Shown: positions 41,716-50,449 of the stretch, in pieces
Layout: each line of letters starts with the position of its first letter
Numbering within the stretch: the stretch's first letter is position 1
Assembly: GCA_944358305.1 (NCBI GenBank)
Contig: CALVQK010000007.1
Coordinates: 1 to 64,000, forward strand
DNA from: an uncultured Bacilli bacterium
GTDB lineage: Bacteria > Bacillota_I > Bacilli_A > RF39 > UBA660
Direction: 5' to 3'
DNA: 64,000 bases
The notes under the pieces: model-generated
The model's database searches: none
Seen by the model: only the letters and a program-made list of their open reading frames with translations
What the model was told of the DNA's origin: nothing
Position numbers and translations under genes: made by a program

Positions 41716-43509
41716 CTACCTTATTGTCGCTACTAAACGGAAAGTTATAGAAGAACGTGAATTTCCCTTTTCTTCTGTAACACTATAAGAAAATATTCCT
41801 GCACCTACATTATTTATAAAACTACCACCACGTAGCAACCAAGGATAATTTTCACTTAATGTATCATGATAATCATTACCCCAACCCCACGTTTCTGATA
41901 AGCCATGACTTGTACATGCACTTCCATTACATGCTGTATTTATATTTGATGTTGCATATTTATCATAATATTTTGACTCTGGCATTCTTATAAATCCACT
42001 ATTGCCTGTTACATCATTATAATTACCCATTACGTACTCCCAGGCTCCTCCACTCGTATCATATATTCCATAGATATTTCCTGTGGTTGAAGCTCCTGTT
42101 CCATTTATCTCTACATTATATTGATATTGACATCCATAATCTGTATTTGTATTTGAAGAACTCCCATAACTACATCCTGTTATAAATTGATCTGATTTAT
42201 TTTGATATATCTCTTTATTTGATCCAGTAAAACTACTATTTCCTAACTTTCCATATTTTGATTGAGATAAATATGCTACTACAGCCCATTCACTACTCTT
42301 CATCATATGGGTATCTGTTGTACTCTCTATCCCATATCTATTTCCATTATTATTCATTTTCGAGCTTAAATTAAAAGCGTTACTTACATTTATATACTGC
42401 CAACTAGTCACATTTGGTTTTATCATGGCATCTAAATCAGTTGTATTTCCTCCTCCATTTTCCGCACTTGGATTACTACTACTTGTCTCAAACTTTCCTA
42501 CCCATATTCCTCTTAACTCTTCATCTCCAAATGTAAAAGCATCAGGTGTATACCAATCATCATCACTTATTCCTTCACTTACTATGTATTTTGCACTTCC
42601 TCTATCTTTTGTATTCTCACTAACAAACTTTACATCTATTTCTCCTGGTAAGACCTGGGTTGGTGTTGTATCTAAATAATCTCCTTGTTTTCCATAATAA
42701 TACGTCCCATCTTCACTTCCTATAGAGTAACTATACCTTGGTATCCATACCCACATTGTCTCTATATCATCCATATTTACTACTGTCCCTACATTTGCAT
42801 TCTTATATGTACTTCTACTACTTTCACTTACTGTTACTGCATTCGCCCACATTAAATCATTATAGTTATGCCAACTATTATTTAAGTTTGTTCTATCTGC
42901 TTTTACCCAGTTACTTCCATCATATGTTACTGGTATCATTCCTTCATCTAACATTGGCGCATTTGGACTGTTTTGTTCTCTATCATAACTTGTTACTACG
43001 ATCTTACTTTGATATATTGTTCCTTGTGCTTCATTCCCTGCATCCTCATCTAACCACATATACAAAGTATATGTTACTGTATCGCTTGGCTCTAATACAT
43101 CTTCTCCTATTATTTCAAAAGAACCTATCCCATAATCACTTACTCTTATTACTCCACTATCATAGCCATTATTTCCTGTTATTTTCATCTTTAAATTTGA
43201 ATTACTTAATGTATTATTACTATCTTCTTCTAATGATACATGGTAATAAGCATTTATATTTCCTGTATTTGTTACTGTAAAAGTATAAGGAGTTGTTTGT
43301 AGACCTTCTTTATCAGACATAGGAGCGCTATTTTCTATACTTATATTATCACCTTCACTAAAATCAACTTTTAGTATTCCTGCTGTTAGAGTTATTTCTT
43401 TATCTCCCTCTATAGTCATTGTTAATAAGGCATAACTTGCACCTATTAATGCTATTATACTTATTAATATTATTACTACTGATATTACTATATATTTTTT
43501 CTTTGTCAT
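41716..43509 (-). CDS. TasA/camelysin-like N-domain fused to an FGE/sulfatase-modifying-factor-like domain
   Basis: 597 residues, exported. The N-terminal helix (about 5-27) ends GASYALLTMTIEGD, followed by a TasA-like beta domain to about residue 165. The C-terminal ~350 residues resemble the formylglycine-generating enzyme fold: MMKSSEWAVVAYLSQSKYG, NIYGIYDTSGGAWEYVMGNY, PWLLRGGSF and RSSITFRLV. Such domains are often lectin-like display scaffolds (as in DGR variable proteins), not enzymes. AAAGGAG precedes the ATG. It lies between ricA and the other TasA-like gene. Confidence 0.75.
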   Translation of the reverse strand: MTKKKYIVISVVIILISIIALIGASYALLTMTIEGDKEITLTAGILKVDFSEGDNISIENSAPMSDKEGLQTTPYTFTVTNTGNINAYYHVSLEEDSNNTLSNSNLKMKITGNNGYDSGVIRVSDYGIGSFEIIGEDVLEPSDTVTYTLYMWLDEDAGNEAQGTIYQSKIVVTSYDREQNSPNAPMLDEGMIPVTYDGSNWVKADRTNLNNSWHNYNDLMWANAVTVSESSRSTYKNANVGTVVNMDDIETMWVWIPRYSYSIGSEDGTYYYGKQGDYLDTTPTQVLPGEIDVKFVSENTKDRGSAKYIVSEGISDDDWYTPDAFTFGDEELRGIWVGKFETSSSNPSAENGGGNTTDLDAMIKPNVTSWQYINVSNAFNLSSKMNNNGNRYGIESTTDTHMMKSSEWAVVAYLSQSKYGKLGNSSFTGSNKEIYQNKSDQFITGCSYGSSSNTNTDYGCQYQYNVEINGTGASTTGNIYGIYDTSGGAWEYVMGNYNDVTGNSGFIRMPESKYYDKYATSNINTACNGSACTSHGLSETWGWGNDYHDTLSENYPWLLRGGSFINNVGAGIFSYSVTEEKGNSRSSITFRLVATIR

Positions 43510-43604
43510 ATCTGTAACTCCTTTACTACTTAGGTTACCCATTTTCTTATACTTATATTCTATCTATTAATAATATTAACACATAGAGTCCAATATTTCA
43601 ATTT

Positions 43605-43635
43605 AAAAAAAAGCAATAACTTTAGTTATTACTTT
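43605..43635 (-). terminator. Terminator of the miaB-ricA unit
   Basis: AGTAATAACT and AGTTATTGCT pair with a 2-nt loop, followed by eight T on the minus strand. Overlaps the ricA stop. Confidence 0.8.
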
Positions 43636-43978
43636 CATTTAAAAGCTTATTAAATATTATATTTAATCCTTCATTTATATTATTTAAAATTTTATTTATT
43701 TCTTTTTCCTTTGCTAAATATTCTTGATATAAAGAATTTTGTTCTAATTCTTTTAATAAACTATTTAACTTAGTTTCTATTTCTTTGTCTAAATATGCTC
43801 CTTTGACATATTCTTTTTGTAATCTTTTTACCTCTTGCATTTTAGACATAATATCTTTATTATCTTTTAACTTTTCTCTTAAGTTTATATACTCTTTATA
43901 TTTATCATCATCTTTAATAGCTTGAACTAACTCTTTCGCTTTGTTTTCTATTTCCTCATTACTTACTAACTTTTCCAT
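43622..43978 (-). CDS. ricA: YlbF/YmcA family regulator (RicA)
   Basis: 118 residues, nearly all helical. It shows IENKAKELVQAIKDDDKYKEYINLREKL and MQEVKRLQKEYVKGAYL, typical of the YlbF/YmcA family. In B. subtilis RicA, RicF and RicT form the Y-complex that binds RNase Y and speeds up the phosphorelay for sporulation and biofilm. Its position after miaB and upstream of cotE equals that of ymcA, so RicA is preferred over RicF. It overlaps miaB by 20 nt. Confidence 0.88.
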   Translation of the reverse strand: MEKLVSNEEIENKAKELVQAIKDDDKYKEYINLREKLKDNKDIMSKMQEVKRLQKEYVKGAYLDKEIETKLNSLLKELEQNSLYQEYLAKEKEINKILNNINEGLNIIFNKLLNESNN

Positions 43979-45365
43979 CTAAACTCCATGTTTTCGCTTC
44001 TGTAATTTCTACAGGAATAATATTACCAAGTTCTACATCATCACCTGTAAAATTAACTAACTTATTAGTATCACTATAACCAAAATATTCATTTTTTTTA
44101 TCACTAATTCCTTCTACTAAAACAGGAACAGTCTTACCTACAAGTTTTTCGTTATTCTCTTTAAAATAAGAATTTACTATTTCATTGAGCTTATAAAGTC
44201 TTTGTTCCTTTTCTTCTTTAGTAACATTATCAGGAAGTTTTGCAGCAGGAGTGCCAACTCTAGGTGAATAAATAAAAGTATAAGCATTATCATATTTACA
44301 TTCTTTAACTAAGTTTAATGTTTCTTCAAAGTCACTATCTGTTTCTCCAGGAAATCCTACTATTATATCAGTAGATATAGCACAGTTAGGAATCATTTCT
44401 TTCATCTTATGAAATAAAGTTAAATACTTTTCTTTAGTATAACGTCTTCCCATTAATTTTAAAATTCTATCACTACCTGATTGAACTGGTAAATGAATAC
44501 TTGGCATAATATTAGGATACTTGGCAATTACTTCTATCATTTCATCAGTAAAATCCCAAGGATGACTTGTCATAAATCTAATCCTAGGTATGTTTGTTTT
44601 AGCTACATCTTCTAGAAGTTCTGCTAGAGAATAATTATCATATAAGTCTTTACCATAAGCATTAACATTTTGACCTAGTAGTGTTACTTCTTTATAGCCC
44701 TCTTTAATAAGATTATCTATTTCTTTTAAAATATCTTCTTTTTCTCTACTTCTTTGTCTTCCCCTTGTATAAGGAACAATGCAATAAGTACAGAATTTAT
44801 CACAGCCATAAATAATATTAACGTAAGCTTTATATTTACTAGTTCTATCTACAGGTAGACTTTCTATTAAATCTCCTTCTCTTGAATATACTTCTATTTG
44901 TTGTTTATCTTCGCTTCTTTCTAATATTTCTGGTAGCTCATAAAAATTATGCGTACCTATTACAAAATTAACAAAAGGATATTTTGTTATAATAGTATTA
45001 ACAACTATTTCTTCTTGAGCCATACAACCACATAAACCTATCTTTAAATCCTTTTTAGTCTGTTTTAAGTGCTTTGCTCTACCAAGTAATCCAAAAGCCT
45101 TATTATGGGCATTTTCTCTAATAGAACAAGTATTTAATAAAACTAAATCAGCTTCATCCATATCATCTGTAAAAGTATAGCCTAATAATTCTAATATTCC
45201 TTTAATATTTTCACTATCATGTTCATTCATTTGACAACCATAAGTTTTTAAATAACACTTCTTACCTTTATATTTATTAAGATATTTTGAATCTAATTTA
45301 TAATCAATTTTCTTATAATCTATTTTTGTACTACTACGAGCGACTTTAAAATCTGGTAAATGCAT
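43959..45365 (-). CDS. miaB: tRNA-2-methylthio-N6-dimethylallyladenosine synthase MiaB
   Basis: 468 residues. UPF0004 domain with three cysteines (LKTYGCQMN, LNTCSIREN, GLCGCMAQ), the radical SAM motif YGCDKFCTYCIVPYTRG (CxxxCxxC) and a C-terminal TRAM domain. It adds the 2-methylthio group to i6A37 in tRNA. The N-terminal extension DFKVARSSTKIDYKKI is typical of Bacillota MiaB. First in the miaB-ricA unit. Confidence 0.96.
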   Translation of the reverse strand: MHLPDFKVARSSTKIDYKKIDYKLDSKYLNKYKGKKCYLKTYGCQMNEHDSENIKGILELLGYTFTDDMDEADLVLLNTCSIRENAHNKAFGLLGRAKHLKQTKKDLKIGLCGCMAQEEIVVNTIITKYPFVNFVIGTHNFYELPEILERSEDKQQIEVYSREGDLIESLPVDRTSKYKAYVNIIYGCDKFCTYCIVPYTRGRQRSREKEDILKEIDNLIKEGYKEVTLLGQNVNAYGKDLYDNYSLAELLEDVAKTNIPRIRFMTSHPWDFTDEMIEVIAKYPNIMPSIHLPVQSGSDRILKLMGRRYTKEKYLTLFHKMKEMIPNCAISTDIIVGFPGETDSDFEETLNLVKECKYDNAYTFIYSPRVGTPAAKLPDNVTKEEKEQRLYKLNEIVNSYFKENNEKLVGKTVPVLVEGISDKKNEYFGYSDTNKLVNFTGDDVELGNIIPVEITEAKTWSLDGKVSK

Positions 45366-45377
45366 TTTATCACGTCC

Positions 45378-45965
45378 TTACAAATTTAATTTTAAAACTT
45401 TTTCTACTTCTTTCATCGTATTATCTAAATTACTGCCATTATTGATAATACTTGTAATGTGTCTTTTATTAATATTTTCTTCCGAAAAATCAAGAGAATC
45501 TGCTAAAAATCTTCTACATAGTTCTTGATATTTAGGATTTTTTTCTCTTTTTTCCCTATCTAGAGCCCTTTGTAGTCTAAGGCCATCATCAATTGTTACT
45601 AAAAGAGAGATAATGTTTTCTATTCCATAAAATTTTACAAATTGATCTAAACCTTCTAAAGTATTACTACCTACATAATTATAATTATCTAAATCAATAC
45701 TAGAACTAGTTGTAAAATAATGCCAAGGACCATAAGCGGTCTTATATGTTCTTTTTTCAATTATTTTACCTTCTTTTTCTAACTCTAACATTTCTTCTAC
45801 AGTCTTAAAATAGTATTCTCTTCCCTCTACTTCTCCTGTTCTCATAGGTCTTGTTGTAGACATTATCATTTCTTTAAGTGCAAATTTATTCTCTTTAATT
45901 AATCTTCTTTTAATAGTATCTTTTCCAGAAGAAGATGGTCCCATAAATAAAATTATTTTACCCAT
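45378..45965 (-). CDS. Guanylate kinase family protein
   Basis: 195 residues. P-loop IILFMGPSSSGKDTI (5-19) and the GMP-binding region MSTTRPMRTGEVEGREYYF match guanylate kinases. The later blocks differ: where Gmk has a YGTPxxxVxxxLxxGxDVLLEID stretch, this has AYGPWHYFTTSSSIDLDNYNYVGSN. It may be a divergent paralog acting on another nucleotide, with the main gmk elsewhere. It is 12 nt upstream of miaB. Confidence 0.7.
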   Translation of the reverse strand: MGKIILFMGPSSSGKDTIKRRLIKENKFALKEMIMSTTRPMRTGEVEGREYYFKTVEEMLELEKEGKIIEKRTYKTAYGPWHYFTTSSSIDLDNYNYVGSNTLEGLDQFVKFYGIENIISLLVTIDDGLRLQRALDREKREKNPKYQELCRRFLADSLDFSEENINKRHITSIINNGSNLDNTMKEVEKVLKLNL

Positions 45966-46039
45966 AGTCTTTCACTTCTTTCTAAACAGTTTTATTTTAC
46001 CATAGAAGCATTAAAAAAAGAAGAATTTATTTTCCTCTT

Positions 46040-46735
46040 TTAAACTGCAACTTCCATTATGACATTTTTTACTATATTGTCCATGAAAGTTAATTTATTA
46101 TTCATAAGTTCATTTTTGATAATGTCAAAATTCTTCTTAACTAAATCTACTATTTCTTTTACTTTAGGTAATAATCTAGTTTTCTTAGATAATTCTTTTA
46201 CAATAGTCTCTAAATTAGTTAATTTAGTATATTTACCAAAGTTATCACTTTTAATAAATGTATTATATAAATTATTAAATGAAACTAAATCGATATTATT
46301 AAATCTTTTATCTTCTAGAAGTTTTAAGGTTGTACATAAATTACCTGTTGAAATAGCAAGATCAAGAATTGTTTTTCCTTCATTATTTCTAATATTAGGA
46401 TCAAGTTCTTTATTTCTTTTTAATTTTTTTATGATATTAGCAGTATGAAGATAGTTTTTAGTTGCAAGCAAATGAGCGAAAGTATTACCATCTTTATTTT
46501 GATGATTAATATCACTATTAGTATCATTAATATACTTTTCTACTAAATCATATTTTTTACTCTTTAATAGTCTCATTAAAATAGTATTACCACCCTCGTC
46601 TATTGTATTTAAACTAACTATTTTCTTCTTTATTAGTTTATCTACTAATTCTAGATGTCCTTCTTTTATAAGTTCAAATATCAAGGACGAGTCTTCTTCA
46701 CAAGCATTAGTTGCTTGTGTCTCATCGTAAAACAT
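46040..46735 (-). CDS. Ankyrin-repeat protein
   Basis: 231 residues. About three ankyrin repeats: DEGGNTILMRLLKSKKYDLVEKYI, NKDGNTFAHLLATKNYLHTANII, and NNEGKTILDLAISTGNLCTTLKLL. A helical C-terminal domain of about 90 residues follows, with no known motif. Ankyrin repeats bind proteins; the partner is unknown. AGAGGTG precedes the ATG. It borders the accessory island that starts about 180 nt upstream. Confidence 0.8.
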   Translation of the reverse strand: MFYDETQATNACEEDSSLIFELIKEGHLELVDKLIKKKIVSLNTIDEGGNTILMRLLKSKKYDLVEKYINDTNSDINHQNKDGNTFAHLLATKNYLHTANIIKKLKRNKELDPNIRNNEGKTILDLAISTGNLCTTLKLLEDKRFNNIDLVSFNNLYNTFIKSDNFGKYTKLTNLETIVKELSKKTRLLPKVKEIVDLVKKNFDIIKNELMNNKLTFMDNIVKNVIMEVAV

Positions 46736-46875
46736 TTAAAACACCTCTTCTTTTACGTGCGGTATTTATTGTACCATACGTCTGTTGTTTTGTCAATTTT
46801 ACTACCTACTATCAGTATGAACAGTTACTTGATATTTATACATTCTTATTATAATAAATTTATTGTTACATACGA

Positions 46876-46905
46876 AAAATCAAGCCTATACATAGCTTGA
46901 TTTTT
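46876..46905. terminator. Terminator at the downstream end of the island
   Basis: AAATCAAGC and GCTTGATTT form a stem with T-runs on both sides. It ends the 46915 gene. Confidence 0.75.
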
Positions 46906-46914
46906 ATCGTATTA

Positions 46915-48066
46915 TTATTTTTTCTTTATAGTTAAAACAGCTGGATTTACGGTACCTTTTACTTCTTCATCTTCAATACCATATTGTTTATTCCAATATA
47001 CTCTATAAGCTTCACCATTTTTAGCGAAATGTGATAGAGCATTAGCGGTAGCGCTAGCCATAAAACCACTTAAACCAAGTTCTTCACTATATACTTGTTT
47101 TTCTGCTTCTTCAAAAGAAACTCCTTCTGCAAATTTTTTCATCATAGAAATAGTCGCTTTTACTACAAATACAGAATAACCATCATTGGTATTGGCATCA
47201 GCGAATTGTAACCACTCTTCAGTTGTTTCCGGATTAATTAAAGTTAAGCCTTCTTTCATAAGGGTATACTTCATTTTTTTGGCTTCTAAATCACTTTTTT
47301 CTTTATATTCAGCCCATTCTTTATCTCTTTGTGCTTTTAGAGCCTCTTCTTTATCAACTATACTATCTCCAAATATTAAGCGTTTAGAAGCAAATATATC
47401 TTTATCAGATCTTCTATCATAACCATATTCAATATTGGGGTTTGAATATAATACTTCACCATCTTTTGAAGTAATGTTAGAAATTGCTGCACCATATCCA
47501 ACAAATGGAATACCACTACAACCAATTTCTACATTTACGAAATCAGTTACATTTTTTAATTCTGCTGTTTCTTCTTGTTTAACACCATACCACCAACCGG
47601 TATAGGATACATCTTCACCAATATGCTCTCTTAATTTGTCAAACATTGCTTTAGCTAGGGCCTCTTTATCTTGTTCTTTAGTAGCGACAAACTCTTCAAA
47701 GGTCATATCTCCTTCTTCAAGTGGTAAGAATGAACCAACTTGAGTATGACAAACATATTTGTAGTCGTTAGCTTCCATATTGAAAATTAAGGTTCTGTAA
47801 TCTGGATTATTTCCATATTGCTCTTTAACTTCATCAAAACTCATTCTTTTACCATAATAAATCCAGTTAGAATAATTTGATGTTTCTCCATCATAAGTTT
47901 TTTCACCGTCTATAACAAATTCTTTGTCATAAAAACGGAATCCTTGCATTTTTCCATCATTTTCAACTTTCATTGGATCTTTCTTTTCAATTTCTTCTAC
48001 AGATGATTCACTAAATAGTAAACCTCTATAAATTTTTTCAACGTAACTTTTTGTTACTTTTTCCAT
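46915..48066 (-). CDS. Hypothetical protein of the accessory island
   Basis: 383 residues, soluble, no recognised domain. The N-terminal part includes SNWIYYGKRMSFDEVKEQYG; the middle has VSYTGWWYGVKQE and VNVEIGCSGIPFVGYGAAISN; a coiled-coil-like stretch (KAQRDKEWAEYKEKSDLEAKKMKYTL) follows; the end is SGFMASATANALSHFAKNG. The leader holds a terminator-like hairpin (AACAGCAAT/ATTGCTGTT) and the AGTATTACACTTTG motif, which recurs in the divergent small-RNA hairpin upstream. AGGGGG precedes the ATG. Last gene of the island. Confidence 0.6.
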   Translation of the reverse strand: MEKVTKSYVEKIYRGLLFSESSVEEIEKKDPMKVENDGKMQGFRFYDKEFVIDGEKTYDGETSNYSNWIYYGKRMSFDEVKEQYGNNPDYRTLIFNMEANDYKYVCHTQVGSFLPLEEGDMTFEEFVATKEQDKEALAKAMFDKLREHIGEDVSYTGWWYGVKQEETAELKNVTDFVNVEIGCSGIPFVGYGAAISNITSKDGEVLYSNPNIEYGYDRRSDKDIFASKRLIFGDSIVDKEEALKAQRDKEWAEYKEKSDLEAKKMKYTLMKEGLTLINPETTEEWLQFADANTNDGYSVFVVKATISMMKKFAEGVSFEEAEKQVYSEELGLSGFMASATANALSHFAKNGEAYRVYWNKQYGIEDEEVKGTVNPAVLTIKKK

Positions 48067-48091
48067 ATCAATTTTCCCCCTTCAACTATCG

Positions 48092-48105
48092 CAAAGTGTA
48101 ATACT
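48092..48105 (-). promoter_or_regulatory. Leader motif copy 1
   Basis: Minus-strand AGTATTACACTTTG followed by CGATAGTT, 26 nt before the ATG of the 46915 gene. The 14-nt block is repeated exactly in the plus-strand hairpin at 48244-48264. Confidence 0.7.
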
Positions 48106-48111
48106 ATAAGA

Positions 48112-48158
48112 AAAACAGCAATAGATACTATTTACCTTGTGGTTGATTGCTGTTTTCT
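48112..48158 (-). terminator. Possible attenuator in the leader of the 46915 gene
   Basis: AAAACAGCAAT and ATTGCTGTTTTT pair across about 25 nt, ending in five T, between the promoter region and the leader motif. It looks like an intrinsic terminator inside the 5' UTR. Confidence 0.5.
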
Positions 48159-48191
48159 TTTGTATGAATCACAAACTTTAGGTGGTCAAAG

Positions 48192-48220
48192 TTGACAAAT
48201 TGATAATTTTATGATAGAAT
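48192..48220 (+). promoter_or_regulatory. Promoter of small RNA 1
   Basis: TTGACA (48192-48197), a 17-nt spacer and TAGAAT (48215-48220). The -35 is part of the palindrome GTCAAAGTTGAC and lies back to back with a minus-strand TTGACC. Confidence 0.75.
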
Positions 48221-48226
48221 TTATGC

Positions 48227-48270
48227 CATATCAAGCAGAAAATCTCAAAGTATTACACTTTGAGATTTTT
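48227..48270 (+). ncRNA. Small RNA 1 with self-terminating hairpin
   Basis: Predicted transcript of about 44 nt. It ends in CTCAAAGT, a 5-nt loop ATTAC, ACTTTGAG and a T-run, which is an intrinsic terminator. The hairpin contains AGTATTACACTTTG, the same 14 nt as in the leader of the divergent 46915 mRNA. On the other strand the same hairpin can terminate the 48277 gene. Confidence 0.55.
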
Positions 48271-48276
48271 ATTTGT

Positions 48277-48738
48277 TTATAATGATTTTCTGTTACTATT
48301 TTCTGCTTCCATTCTTTCATGAATCTTTGGAACTACAACTTCTCTATTAGCTTTAAGATACTCATCCCATTTAGCATCCATTGGTCCAAATTTCTCATCA
48401 TATGAAGGTACTCCTTCTATTTGAATCGAATCATCTAAGAAAGGTAAGGCATAAGTTAATCCTAAGTTTTCTTGAATTTCTTCTTCTGAATAAGCTCCAC
48501 ATCTTAAAGCCATTAAAGTTCTATTAAACTTTCCTTCATTCTTACCACAACTATCACTATAAAGCATCCAAACTTTTGATCCTCTAATATCTAGTGTGTC
48601 TAGTAGAAGAATATCCATAAAACCTCTTGGGTCTTGTATCATTTGCATTAAGACTGTTAATGCTCCGGGATTGCCTTCTGACATAACCATCATTAGATCC
48701 ATAATACTCATATCACTTGTTATCTTCTCATTACTCAT
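48277..48738 (-). CDS. Hypothetical protein of the accessory island
   Basis: 153 residues, acidic and soluble. It has a Met-rich N-terminal helix (IMDLMMVMSEGNPGALTVLMQMI), then LLLDTLDIRGSKVWMLYSDSCGKNEGKFNRTLMALRCGAYSEEEIQENLG in its parts. The family is unknown. The leader carries the second copy of the motif (AGTTTTTAACTTTGCGATAGTT) and GGGGGA before the ATG. Monocistronic. Confidence 0.65.
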   Translation of the reverse strand: MSNEKITSDMSIMDLMMVMSEGNPGALTVLMQMIQDPRGFMDILLLDTLDIRGSKVWMLYSDSCGKNEGKFNRTLMALRCGAYSEEEIQENLGLTYALPFLDDSIQIEGVPSYDEKFGPMDAKWDEYLKANREVVVPKIHERMEAENSNRKSL

Positions 48739-48765
48739 ATATAATTCCCCCTTATTTAACTATCG

Positions 48766-48779
48766 CAAAGTTAAAAACT
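48766..48779 (-). promoter_or_regulatory. Leader motif copy 2
   Basis: Minus-strand AGTTTTTAACTTTG followed by CGATAGTT, 27 nt before the ATG of the 48277 gene. The same 14 nt occur in the hairpin at 48917-48937. Upstream TTAAAAAACT can pair with AGTTTTTAA in this motif. Confidence 0.7.
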
Positions 48780-48865
48780 AAAAGAAATTATAGAGTTTTT
48801 TAAGATATTATTATAATTTATACTTCTAATGTTATAACAAAGTAAATATAATTTGTGGTCAAAAT

Positions 48866-48894
48866 TTGACAAAACTCGCTTTATATGTTAGAAT
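48866..48894 (+). promoter_or_regulatory. Promoter of small RNA 2
   Basis: TTGACA (48866-48871), a 17-nt spacer and TAGAAT (48889-48894), followed by TTATGCCATATCAA as in small RNA 1. Confidence 0.75.
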
Positions 48895-48900
48895 TTATGC

Positions 48901-48972
48901 CATATCAACGAGTTATCTCAAAGTTTTTAACTTTGAGAAAATAAAAAATCTCAAACACTTGAGATTTTATTT
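48901..48972 (+). ncRNA. Small RNA 2 with tandem hairpins
   Basis: Predicted transcript beginning near ATATCAACGAGTT. The hairpin CTCAAAGT, loop TTTTA, ACTTTGAG (48917-48937) is followed by a second, terminator-like hairpin AATCTCAA/TTGAGATT (48948-48967) that also ends the opposing GGCT gene. The first hairpin shares 14 nt with the leader of the divergent 48277 mRNA. Confidence 0.5.
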
Positions 48973-49431
48973 TTTTAATCTTTTTGGAAGACTATTAATT
49001 GTATCTGTTAAAGCCTGTTCTAATATTGTTTTATCAAAGCCAAAGTCTTTATAACCTTCCATACATGTTGTTATATATTCTTCTGAAGGAAGATGATAGT
49101 CAAAGTCCTTATTCATTACATAGATTAAGGCTTTTTTATTTTTATCGCCTATTTTTATAGGTATATAGTACTTTGAATAAACGCTTGGATAGCCTTCATA
49201 ATTATCTAAAGAGAAAATATCTAACATAGAAACTTCATATAAACCTAAAGGCACACTAGAATTCTTACACTTTTCTATCGTTAAATACGCAAAGCTATCT
49301 TCTCTTCCTTTATATACTAGTCTATATCCATTTAAATTAAGTGTACTAATAGGTCTAGAATTTGGGCATCTAAATGCCATTTGTTCTAAATTTAAATTAC
49401 TTCCATAAGCTAAATAATATTTTTTTAACAT
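48967..49431 (-). CDS. Gamma-glutamylcyclotransferase-like (AIG2 fold) protein
   Basis: 154 residues. The opening LKKYYLAYGSNLNLEQM contains the YGSNL loop (9-13) that binds the gamma-glutamyl group; the catalytic Glu is in LDNYEGYPSVYSK (Glu79). GGCT-fold enzymes cleave gamma-glutamyl bonds, releasing 5-oxoproline. It follows the amidoligase gene by 7 nt; paired amidoligase and AIG2-like genes have been noted before in bacteria as likely make-and-break enzymes for one amide. The ATG at 49431 has AGGTG upstream. Confidence 0.85.
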   Translation of the reverse strand: MLKKYYLAYGSNLNLEQMAFRCPNSRPISTLNLNGYRLVYKGREDSFAYLTIEKCKNSSVPLGLYEVSMLDIFSLDNYEGYPSVYSKYYIPIKIGDKNKKALIYVMNKDFDYHLPSEEYITTCMEGYKDFGFDKTILEQALTDTINSLPKRLKK

Positions 49432-49438
49432 ACTACAC

Positions 49439-50437
49439 CTACTTAACAAACTTTTTAGCTTTGACAGCTGTCTTTATTCCATAATTGTTTTGAAAGTTTT
49501 TTAAATATTGTCTTAAAAAATATATTTTATCTAAATTATTATCAAATACTAAATCAACAAATTCTAAGACATTTTTTAAATTAACATTATTATACAGATA
49601 TTTATTTTCAGAATATGGTAAGTATTCATGTTCTAATTTATAATCTAAGAACTCTTCATCCATTACTTTATCTCTAGATGCTACTAACATTTTAGTAAAG
49701 GTATTTATATTATTTTGCCATATTACGGCATTAGTAGTGGCATTGGGACTTCTAAATTCTAAAGTATTATGTTCATATATTTGTCCTGGGTTTGAAAAAC
49801 TTACATTACGGAAATTTAAAGCAGCATATCTTTCATATGTTGGTAAAGCCCAATTGATCTCTGATAAAGTATAAGCTTCCTTAATACTTCGCATTACTCT
49901 ATATAAGGAATCTGCGATTGGTGGGGCATATTTAGATAATCTTTTTCGGCCACTAATTTTATCTCCATATACAAATCTAAAAATTATGTTTTCATAAGCT
50001 GTATAGAGTTTTAAAAAACTCTTCCATGCCTCTATATCTTCTCCTAATACATGTACCCCTACATGAATATGCCCACCGGCATTATGTAAGGTATCAGCTT
50101 TTCTTTTTGAAAGATGGTTACAAACTTTTTGTAATTCCTGCCAATACTTAATTTCATCTGTCATAATAGGAGAAGTTATCTCTCCTCCTGAACTTAGGGA
50201 TCCATCTCCAGCAGAGTACCATCCTTTTAAATTTTTATCTACAAATCTATTAGTTATAAGTCTTAGAGCTTTTTCATACTCTATTTCAACACCAAATGTT
50301 ATATCATCTGGTAAATTTAGTTTATCTCTATACTCTAATAAATAATTTTCAGTTTCAACTAATAAATCTTGTAAATCTATACCTCTTAAAAGAGAAAATT
50401 CATCATTTCTTTTCTCGTTTATAAATGTGCTATTCAT
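49439..50437 (-). CDS. Amidoligase (glutamine-synthetase-like fold)
   Basis: 332 residues. Amidoligase_2 pattern: ITFGVEIEYE (acidic metal ligands, about 47-55), WYSAGDGSLSSGGEITSP (73-90), NAGGHIHVGVH (119-129) and LEFRSPN (226-232). These residues form the ATP and metal site of a COOH-NH2 ligase. The substrate is unknown; it may join an amino acid or peptide through its carboxylate. It sits in one unit with two membrane proteins upstream and a GGCT protein downstream. AAGGGGATGA precedes the ATG. Confidence 0.85.
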   Translation of the reverse strand: MNSTFINEKRNDEFSLLRGIDLQDLLVETENYLLEYRDKLNLPDDITFGVEIEYEKALRLITNRFVDKNLKGWYSAGDGSLSSGGEITSPIMTDEIKYWQELQKVCNHLSKRKADTLHNAGGHIHVGVHVLGEDIEAWKSFLKLYTAYENIIFRFVYGDKISGRKRLSKYAPPIADSLYRVMRSIKEAYTLSEINWALPTYERYAALNFRNVSFSNPGQIYEHNTLEFRSPNATTNAVIWQNNINTFTKMLVASRDKVMDEEFLDYKLEHEYLPYSENKYLYNNVNLKNVLEFVDLVFDNNLDKIYFLRQYLKNFQNNYGIKTAVKAKKFVK

Positions 50438-50449
50438 ATAATCATCCCC

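Noticed and set aside
42738-43280. A 180-codon plus-strand open frame rich in Leu, Tyr and His
   Set aside because: It lies wholly antisense to the FGE-like TasA fusion gene; its composition is what the reverse of a Ser/Asn/Asp-rich AT-rich gene gives, and it has no ribosome site.
45378-45965. Calling this gene gmk outright
   Set aside because: The P-loop and GMP-binding strand match, but the central blocks of guanylate kinase are replaced, so only the family is stated.
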